23,988 nt of DNA from an uncultured Prevotella sp. (GCA_934183355.1 CAKPST010000039.1:1-23988), one strand, 5' to 3'; shown: positions 8,622-16,298, numbered from the stretch's first letter. The notes: generated from the letters alone by a model not told the origin. Numbers and translations are program-made.

Positions 8622-8625
8622 ATAT

Positions 8626-9648
8626 TTATCTCATGAGGAATGAGAAACGGTCGATGTTCTTCAGAGCCACACCAGCACCCTTTGCTACGCTGTGCAATGG
8701 GTCTTCTGCGATGTGGAACGGAATATTGATCTTGTCAGCGAGACGCTTGTCAAGACCGCGGAGCAGAGCACCGCCACCGCTGAGGTAGATGCCATTCTTC
8801 ACGATGTCGGCATAAAGCTCTGGCGGAGTGTTCTCAAGTGCAGAGAGAACAGCGTTCTCTATCTTTGCAACTGTCTTGTCGAGGCAGTGTGCAATCTCCT
8901 GATAGCATACTGGCACCTCCATAGGCAGTGCAGTGATGCGGTTAGGTCCGTGTACGATGAAGTCCTCTGGAGCCTCGTCGCCGAGTTCGGTCAGGGCAGA
9001 GCCTACGTGTATCTTTATACGTTCAGCCATACGCTCCGACACCTTCACGTTGTGCTGGCGCGACATATACTCCTGGATGTCAGCAGTGAGGTCGTCGCCC
9101 GCAGTGCGGATAGAGTTGTTGCTGACGATGCCGCCGAGTGAGATGACTGCGATTTCGGTAGAGCCACCACCTATATCAACAATCATGTTGCCCTCTGGCG
9201 CTTCAACGTCAATGCCGATACCGATGGCAGCTGCCATTGGCTCGAAGATGAGATATACGTCGCGTCCGTCGGCGTGCTCGGCGCTGTCGCGTACTGCACG
9301 CAGCTCAACCTCAGTAGAACCTGAGGGCACTCCGATAACCATACGGAGCGATGGTGAGAAGAAGCGGCTTCCGGTGTGAACCATCTTGATGAGGCCGCGC
9401 ATCATTTGTTCGCAAGCAGTAAAGTCGGCAATCACTCCATCACGGAGTGGGCGAATGGTGCGGATGTTGTCGTGAGTCTTCTCATACATCATCTTTGCCT
9501 TCGAGCCGACAGCAATCATTTTGTCAGTGCGACGGTCGAGCGCAACCACCGATGGCTCGTCAACGACGATTTTGTCATCGCTGATGATGATGGTGTTGGC
9601 TGTGCCGAGGTCCATCGCAATTTCCTGAACGAAAGAAAAAAATCCCAT
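8626..9648 (-). CDS. mreB: Actin-like rod shape protein MreB
   Basis: MreB forms membrane-bound filaments that orient the elongation machinery. The 340-residue protein has standard family length and all actin-fold nucleotide motifs: phosphate-1 DLGTANT (13-19), phosphate-2 DIGGGSTEIAVIS (near residue 158), and the adenosine motif SGGGALLRGLD (near 290). EPMAAAIGIG and SIRTAGDD are also family-typical. The N-terminus MGFFSF is short and hydrophobic and may help membrane contact. It starts 38 bp after the purH stop, with an AT-rich, repeat-containing leader and no Shine-Dalgarno sequence. It is the first wall gene in the operon. Its stop codon abuts the inverted repeat before mreC. Confidence 0.98.
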   Translation of the reverse strand: MGFFSFVQEIAMDLGTANTIIISDDKIVVDEPSVVALDRRTDKMIAVGSKAKMMYEKTHDNIRTIRPLRDGVIADFTACEQMMRGLIKMVHTGSRFFSPSLRMVIGVPSGSTEVELRAVRDSAEHADGRDVYLIFEPMAAAIGIGIDVEAPEGNMIVDIGGGSTEIAVISLGGIVSNNSIRTAGDDLTADIQEYMSRQHNVKVSERMAERIKIHVGSALTELGDEAPEDFIVHGPNRITALPMEVPVCYQEIAHCLDKTVAKIENAVLSALENTPPELYADIVKNGIYLSGGGALLRGLDKRLADKINIPFHIAEDPLHSVAKGAGVALKNIDRFSFLMR

Positions 9649-9652
9649 TTAA

Positions 9653-9683
9653 TGAATTTTGAGTTTTGAGTTGTGAATTTTGA
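9653..9683. repeat. Short direct repeats in the purH–mreB spacer
   Basis: TGAATTTTGA occurs at 9653-9662 and again at 9674-9683, with a related GAGTTTTGAG between them. The whole 38-bp gap between the purH stop and mreB start consists of this simple sequence. It is a second low-complexity spacer in the same operon, different in sequence from the mreB–mreC one. Confidence 0.6.
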
Positions 9684-9686
9684 ATT

Positions 9687-10280
9687 CTATTTAGCAAACC
9701 ACGCATGGATGGCAGTGTCATAGTGACTGCTCACTCCAAATGCATGCTCAGCAAACATCTTGCGATCGGCGAGGTCGGTCTCTGCACCCTTCTTGTTGAG
9801 GATGTCGAGCAGCACTGCATACTCAGCCTTGCTCGGAACGATTACCACGTCGTTGAAGTTCTTTGCTCCGGCACGGATGAGCGAGATTCCACCTATATCA
9901 ATCTTCTCGATGATGTCGGCATCGCTTGCACCACTTGCCACTGTCTGCTCAAACGGATAGAGGTCGACAATCACGAGGTCGATCTCTGGGATGCTATACT
10001 CAGCCATCTGCTGACGGTCGCCCTCGTTGTCACGGCGTGCGAGAATGCCGCCGAAGATACGCGGGTGAAGTGTCTTAACACGTCCGCCAAGGATTGACGG
10101 ATAAGATGTGACACTCTCCACAGCCTGGCACTCATAGCCAAGCGACTCGATAAATGTCTGTGTACCACCAGTAGAAAGGAATTTCACACCCTCTTCGTTG
10201 AGCTTCTTGAGGAGCTCGTCGAGACCATCCTTATGAAAAACAGAGATAAGCGCGGTCTTGATTTTTTTTGTTCCAGCCAT
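9687..10280 (-). CDS. purH: IMP cyclohydrolase (stand-alone N-terminal domain of PurH)
   Basis: IMP cyclohydrolase closes the ring of FAICAR to give IMP, the last step of de novo purine synthesis. The 197-residue protein matches only the N-terminal MGS-like domain of bifunctional PurH (usually about 500-530 aa). Motifs seen are ALISVFHKDG, LSTGGT, GRVKTLHP, GGILARR, VDLYPFEQT, IDIGG and the RAGAKN segment. It ends with a normal TAG right after the domain, and mreB follows 38 bp later, so there is no room for the AICAR formyltransferase half. The motifs are intact, so this is a functional reduced form, not a pseudogene. I chose the ATG at 10280 because homology starts there. An upstream in-frame extension to 10352 overlaps the predicted promoter and has no family sequence. 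A separate AICAR formyltransferase gene is expected elsewhere. Confidence 0.92.
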   Translation of the reverse strand: MAGTKKIKTALISVFHKDGLDELLKKLNEEGVKFLSTGGTQTFIESLGYECQAVESVTSYPSILGGRVKTLHPRIFGGILARRDNEGDRQQMAEYSIPEIDLVIVDLYPFEQTVASGASDADIIEKIDIGGISLIRAGAKNFNDVVIVPSKAEYAVLLDILNKKGAETDLADRKMFAEHAFGVSSHYDTAIHAWFAK

Positions 10281-10308
10281 AAAACTTTTACTATTATCGT
10301 TGTTCGTT

Positions 10309-10327
10309 AAACAAGTTATCCTTGTTT
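10309..10327 (-). promoter_or_regulatory. Stem-loop at the predicted 5' end of the purH operon mRNA
   Basis: AAACAAG (10309-10315) and CTTGTTT (10321-10327) are perfect complements around a 5-nt loop. The predicted transcription start is about 10328, so this hairpin would sit at the very 5' end of the operon transcript. It could stabilise the mRNA. It is short and AT-rich, so the role is tentative. Confidence 0.35.
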
Positions 10328-10334
10328 TAAAGTG

Positions 10335-10342
10335 CAAAGTTA
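10335..10342 (-). promoter_or_regulatory. Candidate promoter of the purH-mre-mrdA-rodA-mutL operon
   Basis: The minus strand reads TAACTTTG, a match to TAnnTTTG. The start would be near 10328, about 48 nt before the purH ATG at 10280. No clean -33 element is visible. It is the only good -7 match upstream of the operon. Confidence 0.5.
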
Positions 10343-10455
10343 GCAAAAACAACGGAGATTACATGTATTATTGTGTAAAAAATTGTTTGTTAACGCTGTT
10401 TTGTTGACATAGACGATGTGCCTGTAGCCTTTTATTGGCGTGATATACCCGACCA

Positions 10456-13410
10456 TTAAGAGCCGGGCATCACCACTCCTTCCTGTTTCTTGCCGTCCAT
10501 CATTATCTTCAGCGCATGCTCAAATCTCACCACACGCACATGTTCGGTCTCCTCCACTGCCTCCATTTGGTCGAGCATTTCCTTGCGGAATAGTCCTTCG
10601 CCACGGTTGGCATCGACGGTGAAGTAGCCTACACCAAATGATGTTAGGTTTTGGAAGAAATGCGTACCCTGGCTTGGGTCGACACGATAGTTCTTGAGCG
10701 CCACCTCAACTATGACTCGTGCTGCCGAGATATGAGGCCACTTTACGGGTATGCCGAGCCACGGATCGGACGAGCCCCAGCGTCCCGGACCTACAAGCAC
10801 ATAGTTCTTGCCTTGGTCGAGATACTCGTGGTTTATCTTCTCTATCTCGCGTGCTATGGTTGGGTTGTTGGATGCTGTGAACGAGTCGTCGGTCTTGACA
10901 TACACAATGTCTGTAACATCCTCTGTAACACCATGTCCGAGCGAGTTGTGCGAGCGTATTATGCACTTGTCGTCTGCCACCGACGTGACGTCTTCGTCGA
11001 GCATCTGCTTGGAGTCGACGATGGGACGTATCTGCAATAGATACAGGCTGCCAGTGCGGTCGGCGTTGAGATTGCAGGCAAACTCTATCTCTACAGGACG
11101 ACGCATCGACTCGGCACCATACTTCATCGACATCTGCAACAACTCGGGCAATGGGAACACGCCATGCTGTAGCACTCCGGCAAAGGAGAGCACCTTGCGT
11201 CCACCCTCGTATATACCGTCGCGTATCACCTGGTCGTAGGGGTCGTAGGTGGATGCGATGTAGTTGAGCGAGTTGTCACGCTCTGCCTCTTTCACTCTGA
11301 GATTGAGTATGTTAAAGCCGTCGTCCACCGTAAAGTCGTTGCCAACATGCTTGGTGTCGAGGGCATAGAATCGGGTTTGTGTTTCGCGTAGCGCAGTGTC
11401 AAGCTCGCTTGTCTGCAACACCTGATGGGGATGGTATGGCGACACACGCAGAGTTTGCCCTCCATCAACGATATACTTCCCCAGTCCGAGTGCCAACGAA
11501 GCGATGCCATCCTCGGCTCGTTCGTCGCCTATGGGATAATAGTTGAGCGAGCGCAACACACCCGAGATATTGGGATAGTAGCGTCCATCATACTGCTTGC
11601 CCACTACCTCTTGTAGTATGACAGCCATCTTCTCCTGGTCGATGACATTGCTTGTGGCTGTCATGTATGCCTTAGAGTCTCGATAGTAGACCGAGGCATA
11701 GACTCCCTTGATGGCGCAAGCCAGCATCTCAAGCATTGCATACTTGTCTTCGAGATAAGGAATCATATACGTGGAGTAGATTCCGGCAAACGGTTGATAG
11801 TGAGCATCTTCCAAAAGCGAGCTTGAACGTATAGCTATCGGACTCTTAGTAGCCTCGAAGAAGGTGAAAAAGTCGGCTATCAGCGAGTCGGGCAACTGCG
11901 CATGCAGAAAGTGATGCAGTATATCGTCGTCCGAGGCATCGCTCAGAGCTATATGATAGAGGTTGTTCTGCTCCATAAACTGGTCGAAGACATCAGTACA
12001 TAGCACCACCGTCTTGGGTATCTGCACCGTAGCTCCGGGGAAGGAGTTGAAGTCTGGATGAGTCTTTATGATGTTGTCGAGGAATGCCAAACCTCTGCCC
12101 TTGCCACCAAGCGAGCCCTCACCGATGCGAGCGAAGTGCGAATAGGTGTCAAACTTCATGCGGTCGAAGACTGCCACAACGCCGATGTTCTTCATGTGTC
12201 GATACTGCACGATGGCATCGAAGATAATCTCACGATGGGCAGTGATGTCCTTCAGTCGATCCCACGTGATTTTCTTAAGATACTCCGACACGGGGAAAAT
12301 GGCTCGTGCCGATAGCCAACGGCTCATGTGGTTGCGTGATATATGATAGAGCATCGAGTCGTCGGGAATCTTGAAGATGTTGTCTTGCAACTCCTTGAGC
12401 GAGTGAATGCGCATTATCTCAGCCTTGGTATTCGGGTCGCGGAATATGAAGTCGCCGAATCCCATGTGCTCCTCCATCATCTTGCGCAAGTCGAGCGACA
12501 TCTTCTTGGAGTTCTTGTCGACAAAGCGGAATCCTTCAGCCTCAGCCTTATCGCGGTTTTCAGACTCCGAACTCTCCATGATAAGTGGCACGTATGGATT
12601 GTCCTTGTGTATATTGCGTAGCAGTTTGAGTCCTGCCTCACTGTCCTTTACGCCACCGATTGGGAAGCGCACATCGCTGATTACACCTAATATATTGTCC
12701 GAATAGCGCTCATACAGAGCCATAGCCTCCTCATAGTTGCGTGCCAACACCACCTTAGGACGACCTCTCATGCGCAGTGTGGCTGCATGACGGTTGAGCG
12801 CCTCGGTTGCGAAGCGCTTACTTTGTGCCAGAATATAGTTGTAGAGATTGGGCAAAATGGAGCTATAAAAACGTATGCTGTCCTCCACCAGCAGAATCAT
12901 CTGCACACCACCCTCCTTGATGTCATGCTCGATGTTCATCTTGTCCTCTATCAGTTTGATGATAGAGAGGATGAGATTGGTGTTGCCAAGCCAGCAGAAC
13001 ACATAGTCGAAGATGCTCAAATCCTCGTTCTCCATGCGCTTGGTGATGCCATGCGAGAATGGGGTGAGCACCACGCAGTGTATCTTTGGGAACCCAGCCT
13101 TGATGTCGTGTGCCACGGAGAAGGCATCGTTGTCGGCATTACCCGGCATACATATCACGAGGTCGATGTTCATCGTGCGTAGCACTTGATAGGCTTCTTC
13201 CGTGGTGCTCACCTGTGTGAACGTTGGCGGATAGCGCAGTCCAAGCTCCACATACTCGTTGTATATCTTCTCCTCTACACGCCCATCGTCTTCGAGCATG
13301 AATGCATCGTAGGGATTGGCGACGATGAGCACGTTGTATATGCGGCGCATCATCAGATTGACGAACGTCACATCCTTCAGATAAAACTTCTGATATTCCT
13401 GTGGTATCAT
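10456..13410 (-). CDS. Receiver-like domains fused to a PEP synthase/PPDK-type ATP-binding domain
   Basis: The exact function is unknown. The 984-residue protein has four parts. Residues 25-155 are a receiver-like fold without the acceptor Asp or the conserved Lys (VFCW at 137-140). Residues 170-315 are a second receiver with the expected residues: E176-D177, acceptor D246 in ISDVRFP, S280/S281 and K299. Residues of about 425-800 are a PPDK N-terminal ATP-binding domain: GEGSLGGKGRGLAFL at 430-444, AIRSSSLLEDAHYQPFAG at 526-543, and EIEFA to LYLLQIRP at 774-796. Residues 800-984 are a C-terminal region with GPGRWGSSDPWLGIP (874-888) and PSQGTHFFQNLTS (912-924). The phosphohistidine swivel and PEP/pyruvate barrel of true PEP synthase are absent, so it should not make PEP. 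I chose ATG 13410 because a strong Shine-Dalgarno sequence precedes it. It appears monocistronic. Confidence 0.85.
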   Translation of the reverse strand: MIPQEYQKFYLKDVTFVNLMMRRIYNVLIVANPYDAFMLEDDGRVEEKIYNEYVELGLRYPPTFTQVSTTEEAYQVLRTMNIDLVICMPGNADNDAFSVAHDIKAGFPKIHCVVLTPFSHGITKRMENEDLSIFDYVFCWLGNTNLILSIIKLIEDKMNIEHDIKEGGVQMILLVEDSIRFYSSILPNLYNYILAQSKRFATEALNRHAATLRMRGRPKVVLARNYEEAMALYERYSDNILGVISDVRFPIGGVKDSEAGLKLLRNIHKDNPYVPLIMESSESENRDKAEAEGFRFVDKNSKKMSLDLRKMMEEHMGFGDFIFRDPNTKAEIMRIHSLKELQDNIFKIPDDSMLYHISRNHMSRWLSARAIFPVSEYLKKITWDRLKDITAHREIIFDAIVQYRHMKNIGVVAVFDRMKFDTYSHFARIGEGSLGGKGRGLAFLDNIIKTHPDFNSFPGATVQIPKTVVLCTDVFDQFMEQNNLYHIALSDASDDDILHHFLHAQLPDSLIADFFTFFEATKSPIAIRSSSLLEDAHYQPFAGIYSTYMIPYLEDKYAMLEMLACAIKGVYASVYYRDSKAYMTATSNVIDQEKMAVILQEVVGKQYDGRYYPNISGVLRSLNYYPIGDERAEDGIASLALGLGKYIVDGGQTLRVSPYHPHQVLQTSELDTALRETQTRFYALDTKHVGNDFTVDDGFNILNLRVKEAERDNSLNYIASTYDPYDQVIRDGIYEGGRKVLSFAGVLQHGVFPLPELLQMSMKYGAESMRRPVEIEFACNLNADRTGSLYLLQIRPIVDSKQMLDEDVTSVADDKCIIRSHNSLGHGVTEDVTDIVYVKTDDSFTASNNPTIAREIEKINHEYLDQGKNYVLVGPGRWGSSDPWLGIPVKWPHISAARVIVEVALKNYRVDPSQGTHFFQNLTSFGVGYFTVDANRGEGLFRKEMLDQMEAVEETEHVRVVRFEHALKIMMDGKKQEGVVMPGS

Positions 13411-13419
13411 AGATTGGGT

Positions 13420-13425
13420 CCTCCT
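13420..13425 (-). promoter_or_regulatory. Strong Shine-Dalgarno sequence setting the start at 13410
   Basis: The minus strand reads AGGAGG, within AGAAAGGAGG, 9 nt before ATG 13410. Such a complete match is rare in this window, where most starts have AT-rich leaders. It excludes the in-frame upstream start at 13467 and suggests efficient translation. Confidence 0.8.
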
Positions 13426-13471
13426 TTCTGTAGTTTTAGCATATAGTTGGCGTTGTGCCACTATCAAAAGA

Positions 13472-13479
13472 CAAAATTA
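13472..13479 (-). promoter_or_regulatory. Candidate promoter of the receiver-PPDK gene
   Basis: The minus strand reads TAATTTTG, matching TAnnTTTG, and would give a leader of about 55 nt. A second equally good match, TAATTTTG at 13521-13528 on the minus strand, would give a leader of about 104 nt. I cannot choose firmly between them. Confidence 0.45.
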
Positions 13480-13512
13480 ATCAATTAAATTTTTATATTC
13501 GATTATTTTCTA

Positions 13513-13520
13513 TAAATTTG
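13513..13520 (+). promoter_or_regulatory. Candidate promoter of the glycosyltransferase gene
   Basis: TAAATTTG matches TAnnTTTG and lies 33 bp before the ATG at 13553, giving a start near 13527. It directly abuts a minus-strand -7 match at 13521-13528. The -33 region is T-rich but not clearly TTTG. Confidence 0.5.
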
Positions 13521-13552
13521 CAAAATTAGTAGCACCTTAGTTGAATATAAGA

Positions 13553-14665
13553 ATGAGAGTATTCCATTTCATCACCCATTTCGACCTTGGCGGAGCCGAA
13601 CGTGTAGCCGCCAACATTGCCACCTCTGCCTCTGACGGCGTGGAATATCATGTCGTGGAGATACTTCGCGGCAACTCCGACTATACACCCAAGTTCATTG
13701 CCGAACTAAAAGAAGCTGGCGTTGTGTGCCACCGTTCGATAATTCCAGACATCAACTGGCACTTTCTACTACAACGCATAGCTGCCTTGCTATTTCCTCT
13801 GCGCATGCTTTACATCATGTTGCGCTGGCGACCCGATGTGATACACACCCACACCGAGACTCCCGACCTATGCCTGTATACCACATCGAGGCTCATGCCT
13901 TGGCTGTTTCGACGCACTCGCATTGTGCGCACTATACACAACACTCGTCTATGGACGGGACTTTCGAGTCTCGCTCCACGTGTTGAGGCATTCTTTAAGA
14001 CTCACACTGCCAATGTCGCCATCTCCGACTCTGTGCGCGATGCCTACGCCGAGCGCTTCGGCGAGGTGCCGCCCATCATACATAATGGTGTTGGCGAGGT
14101 GCCACAGACGACATATAGCCAACTGCCGACAGACAAGACTTGCATCCTGTTTGCCGGCAGACTGGAGCCACAGAAGGGCATCAATGTGCTCTGCGAGGTG
14201 ATTCGCCGACTTGATGCCGACGGTCGTTTCTTCTTCTTAATAGCTGGTGACGGCTCTCTGCGCCAACTTGTTGAGCACACCTTGCAGAATGGAGGCAGCA
14301 ATGGAGAAGCTCTTAACAACGCTCGTCTTGTGCCACCCATCTACTCGCTTGCGAGCTATATGTCGTCGTTCGACTATCTGTTTATGCCCTCCGAGTTCGA
14401 GGGACTGAGCATGCTCTCTATGGAGGCGAGCCTCAACCACCTACCAGTCATAGCCAACCGCGCCCCAGGACTGCGCGACACTCTCCCACCCGACTGGCAA
14501 CTTATGGTGGACAACAACAGCGTTGAGGATTTTGTGTCGCTCTTTGCCGATGTTCTGCCCACCGTGTCGCACGACCAACTTGCCGACAAGGCATACGCCT
14601 TTGCCGCCAAACACTTCTCTATACGCCACATGCAAGAGCAATACGAGCAGTTCTATCAGAGCTGA
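13553..14665 (+). CDS. GT4-type glycosyltransferase (group 1)
   Basis: This predicted cytoplasmic or membrane-associated GT-B enzyme transfers a sugar from a nucleotide donor to a glycan or lipid-linked acceptor. The acceptor cannot be read from sequence. The 370-residue protein begins with FHFITHFDLGGAERVAANIA, where the GGAE motif is typical of the N-terminal Rossmann domain. The C-terminal domain starts with ILFAGRLEPQKGI and carries the family E-x7-E pair at E283 and E291 in SEFEGLSMLSMEA. I chose ATG 13553; an upstream in-frame TTG at 13541 would add four residues. It stands alone, divergent from the receiver-PPDK gene and convergent with the next gene (18 bp between stop codons), so it is not part of a visible polysaccharide cluster. 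Lipopolysaccharide or exopolysaccharide assembly is a likely but unproven role. Confidence 0.9.
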   Translation: MRVFHFITHFDLGGAERVAANIATSASDGVEYHVVEILRGNSDYTPKFIAELKEAGVVCHRSIIPDINWHFLLQRIAALLFPLRMLYIMLRWRPDVIHTHTETPDLCLYTTSRLMPWLFRRTRIVRTIHNTRLWTGLSSLAPRVEAFFKTHTANVAISDSVRDAYAERFGEVPPIIHNGVGEVPQTTYSQLPTDKTCILFAGRLEPQKGINVLCEVIRRLDADGRFFFLIAGDGSLRQLVEHTLQNGGSNGEALNNARLVPPIYSLASYMSSFDYLFMPSEFEGLSMLSMEASLNHLPVIANRAPGLRDTLPPDWQLMVDNNSVEDFVSLFADVLPTVSHDQLADKAYAFAAKHFSIRHMQEQYEQFYQS

Positions 14666-14683
14666 CTTGCACACGGCGTATGC

Positions 14684-15460
14684 CTAAAGCAACTGCGCCT
14701 TGATGCCAAGCGACAGACCAAATACATCCCAGAAGCCCGCTTTGGCATTGTAACCGAACTTCATAATACCAATATCTGTGGCACTTAACTCATAAAAGAA
14801 GCTCATTGCCTTGATATACTTGCGTCGGTTGTGCGGCACCTTGAACGTCATTCTCTCACCCACAAAGATATTGGGACGTATGCGAGTTGAGAACGGATAG
14901 TAGCCACTGGAGTAGCGACCGGGCTGACGTGTCCAGAAGTCGCTGCTGAAAATGGTGTTGAAATATATGCCACACTGCAATGGTTGAAACGACCAGCTGT
15001 TGCTTAAATCAGTAGACCACGGCAAGAAGTTCTGCTTTATGGTCATCGTCAACTTGGCGCTTGGTGAGCTATACTTAGGCACAAAACCAAAGAGCAAGTG
15101 TGTTTCCCACTGCCCTCGCTTGCCATAATCCCAACCTACACCAACTGAGAACAAGCCCATATTGCCGCAGAACTGTAGCACGTGCTGTGTCGGAATGAGC
15201 GACGACCAATTACGGCGATAGCGGTGAACACGGTGGTCGTAACGCGACTCATTACTGGGATGCGCCTCATATATAGTGGTAGTGTCACTGGCAGGCAGAT
15301 ACACCGTGTCTGTACGTATTATATATATGGTGTCGGAGGAAGCCATAGGGGATGCTTCTGAATAGCAGTTGGCTGCCGTAGTTTGCGTTGCGAATGCCAC
15401 ATATAACAGCAATACAACTACCGAGCGCAAGGCTAAGAACTTAGATATAGACAATTTCAT
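14684..15460 (-). CDS. Putative outer-membrane β-barrel or secreted protein
   Basis: I do not recognise the family firmly. The 258-residue product starts with a signal peptide (KFLALRSVVVLLLYVAFA, cleavage near TTA-A at about 28-30). A short Ser/Thr/Asp-rich segment (about 35-70) and a basic patch (RVHRYRRN) follow. From about residue 85 onward there are alternating hydrophobic/aromatic stretches with Gly and Tyr (GLFSVGVGWDYGKRG, THLLFGFVPKY, SLGIKAQLL), which suggest β-strands of a small barrel with a typical amphipathic last strand. Its ATG overlaps the end of the phosphoesterase gene by 20 nt, so the two are probably translated together. The paired layout hints at a joint envelope role, which is inference. 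Confidence 0.75.
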   Translation of the reverse strand: MKLSISKFLALRSVVVLLLYVAFATQTTAANCYSEASPMASSDTIYIIRTDTVYLPASDTTTIYEAHPSNESRYDHRVHRYRRNWSSLIPTQHVLQFCGNMGLFSVGVGWDYGKRGQWETHLLFGFVPKYSSPSAKLTMTIKQNFLPWSTDLSNSWSFQPLQCGIYFNTIFSSDFWTRQPGRYSSGYYPFSTRIRPNIFVGERMTFKVPHNRRKYIKAMSFFYELSATDIGIMKFGYNAKAGFWDVFGLSLGIKAQLL

Positions 15461-16259
15461 AGTGATAGTCGTTGGGAGTTATGGTGAAGATGTAGTATTG
15501 GCGTTTGGACACACTTGCCACCTGATAGTAGATGACACCATTGTCGAAGAAGTCGTGCTGTTCGGTGTGATGTCCATGACCGTATAGACAGAACATGAGA
15601 TAGGGGAACTTCATGGCATAGCCGTTGAATGGTTTCACCACATTGTTGTTGAACTGCTCCGAGAATGGAGCCGCATGCATGCACATCACCGTGCGGTTGA
15701 ACTCATCAGCACGTGCCGTCACCTCTTGCTCCATGAAGTCGAAATTAGGCACCGCCTCCGAATAGTCATACTCAAAGGCATTAGTATTGAGACAAACAAA
15801 CTTCACTCCTCCTGCTATAAAGCTAAAATCGGGCTTACCAAAAATCACCTCGTATGCCACATTGCCCGTACCTAGACAGTCGTGATTGCCCAACAATACG
15901 ACAAACGGCTTGTTGAGCTTCAGCATATAGTCGCGCGTCCACTCCATCTCGCGTGTCGTGCCACAGTCGGTGATGTCGCCGCAATGCACCACAAAGTCGA
16001 TAGAGTCGCGTCGGTTGATGTCATTCACCATATCACTCAGATGATTGTAGCGCTTGTGCGAGTCGCTGATAAAAGCCAGTCGGATAGTGTCCTTGCCAAG
16101 TGTGGCAGCCTCTATGCGAGCCATTTGTTTGGCGTTGACACCTCGTTCACCGCGTATATTCACATCGTATGGATGCACGTCGAACACGCTATCACATGCC
16201 GTCATAAATAACGTCATGCCAATGAATGCAACGTTCACTAAGGTTTTGTGTATGTTCAT
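15441..16259 (-). CDS. Calcineurin-like metallophosphoesterase lipoprotein
   Basis: This is a predicted envelope-anchored dinuclear-metal phosphoesterase of unknown substrate. The 272-residue protein has a lipoprotein signal ending FMTAC (C22). The full calcineurin-type metal ligand set follows: DSH (D66, H68), GDITD (D95, D98), GNHD (125-127), H195 in MHAAPF, and GHGH (H228, H230). The start is the ATG at 16259; the longer frame begins at a TTG at 16283 and would add eight residues that overlap the predicted promoter. It is the first gene of a two-gene minus-strand unit, overlapping a predicted barrel protein by 20 nt. Members of this family act on phosphodiesters, nucleotides or phospholipids, and nothing in the sequence decides among these. 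Confidence 0.9.
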   Translation of the reverse strand: MNIHKTLVNVAFIGMTLFMTACDSVFDVHPYDVNIRGERGVNAKQMARIEAATLGKDTIRLAFISDSHKRYNHLSDMVNDINRRDSIDFVVHCGDITDCGTTREMEWTRDYMLKLNKPFVVLLGNHDCLGTGNVAYEVIFGKPDFSFIAGGVKFVCLNTNAFEYDYSEAVPNFDFMEQEVTARADEFNRTVMCMHAAPFSEQFNNNVVKPFNGYAMKFPYLMFCLYGHGHHTEQHDFFDNGVIYYQVASVSKRQYYIFTITPNDYHYEIVYI

Positions 16260-16290
16260 TGTTTTCTGTATTACTTGTTTCAAATATGTT

Positions 16291-16298
16291 CAAAATTA
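16291..16298 (-). promoter_or_regulatory. Candidate promoter of the phosphoesterase gene
   Basis: The minus strand reads TAATTTTG, matching TAnnTTTG, with a start near 16284 and a 25-nt leader to ATG 16259. No -33 match is obvious. A plus-strand match, TAAATTTG, lies 4 bp away at 16303-16310 and would read towards gltD. Confidence 0.45.

Noticed and set aside
10281..10334. Purine riboswitch in the purH leader
   Set aside because: The leader is only about 48 nt, too short for a purine or PRPP aptamer; only a 7-bp hairpin is present.
10281..10352. Longer N-terminus for the PurH domain protein
   Set aside because: The 24 extra residues lack family similarity and overlap the predicted -7 element and transcription start.
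7505..10443. The 13-mer TTTTATTGGCGTG at 7505-7517 and again at about 10430-10442
   Set aside because: A few shared 13-mers are expected by chance in 24 kb, and one copy spans the mreC stop while the other is intergenic.
13411..13467. Upstream start adding 19 residues to the receiver-PPDK protein
   Set aside because: A strong Shine-Dalgarno sequence lies between the two starts and fits only the ATG at 13410.
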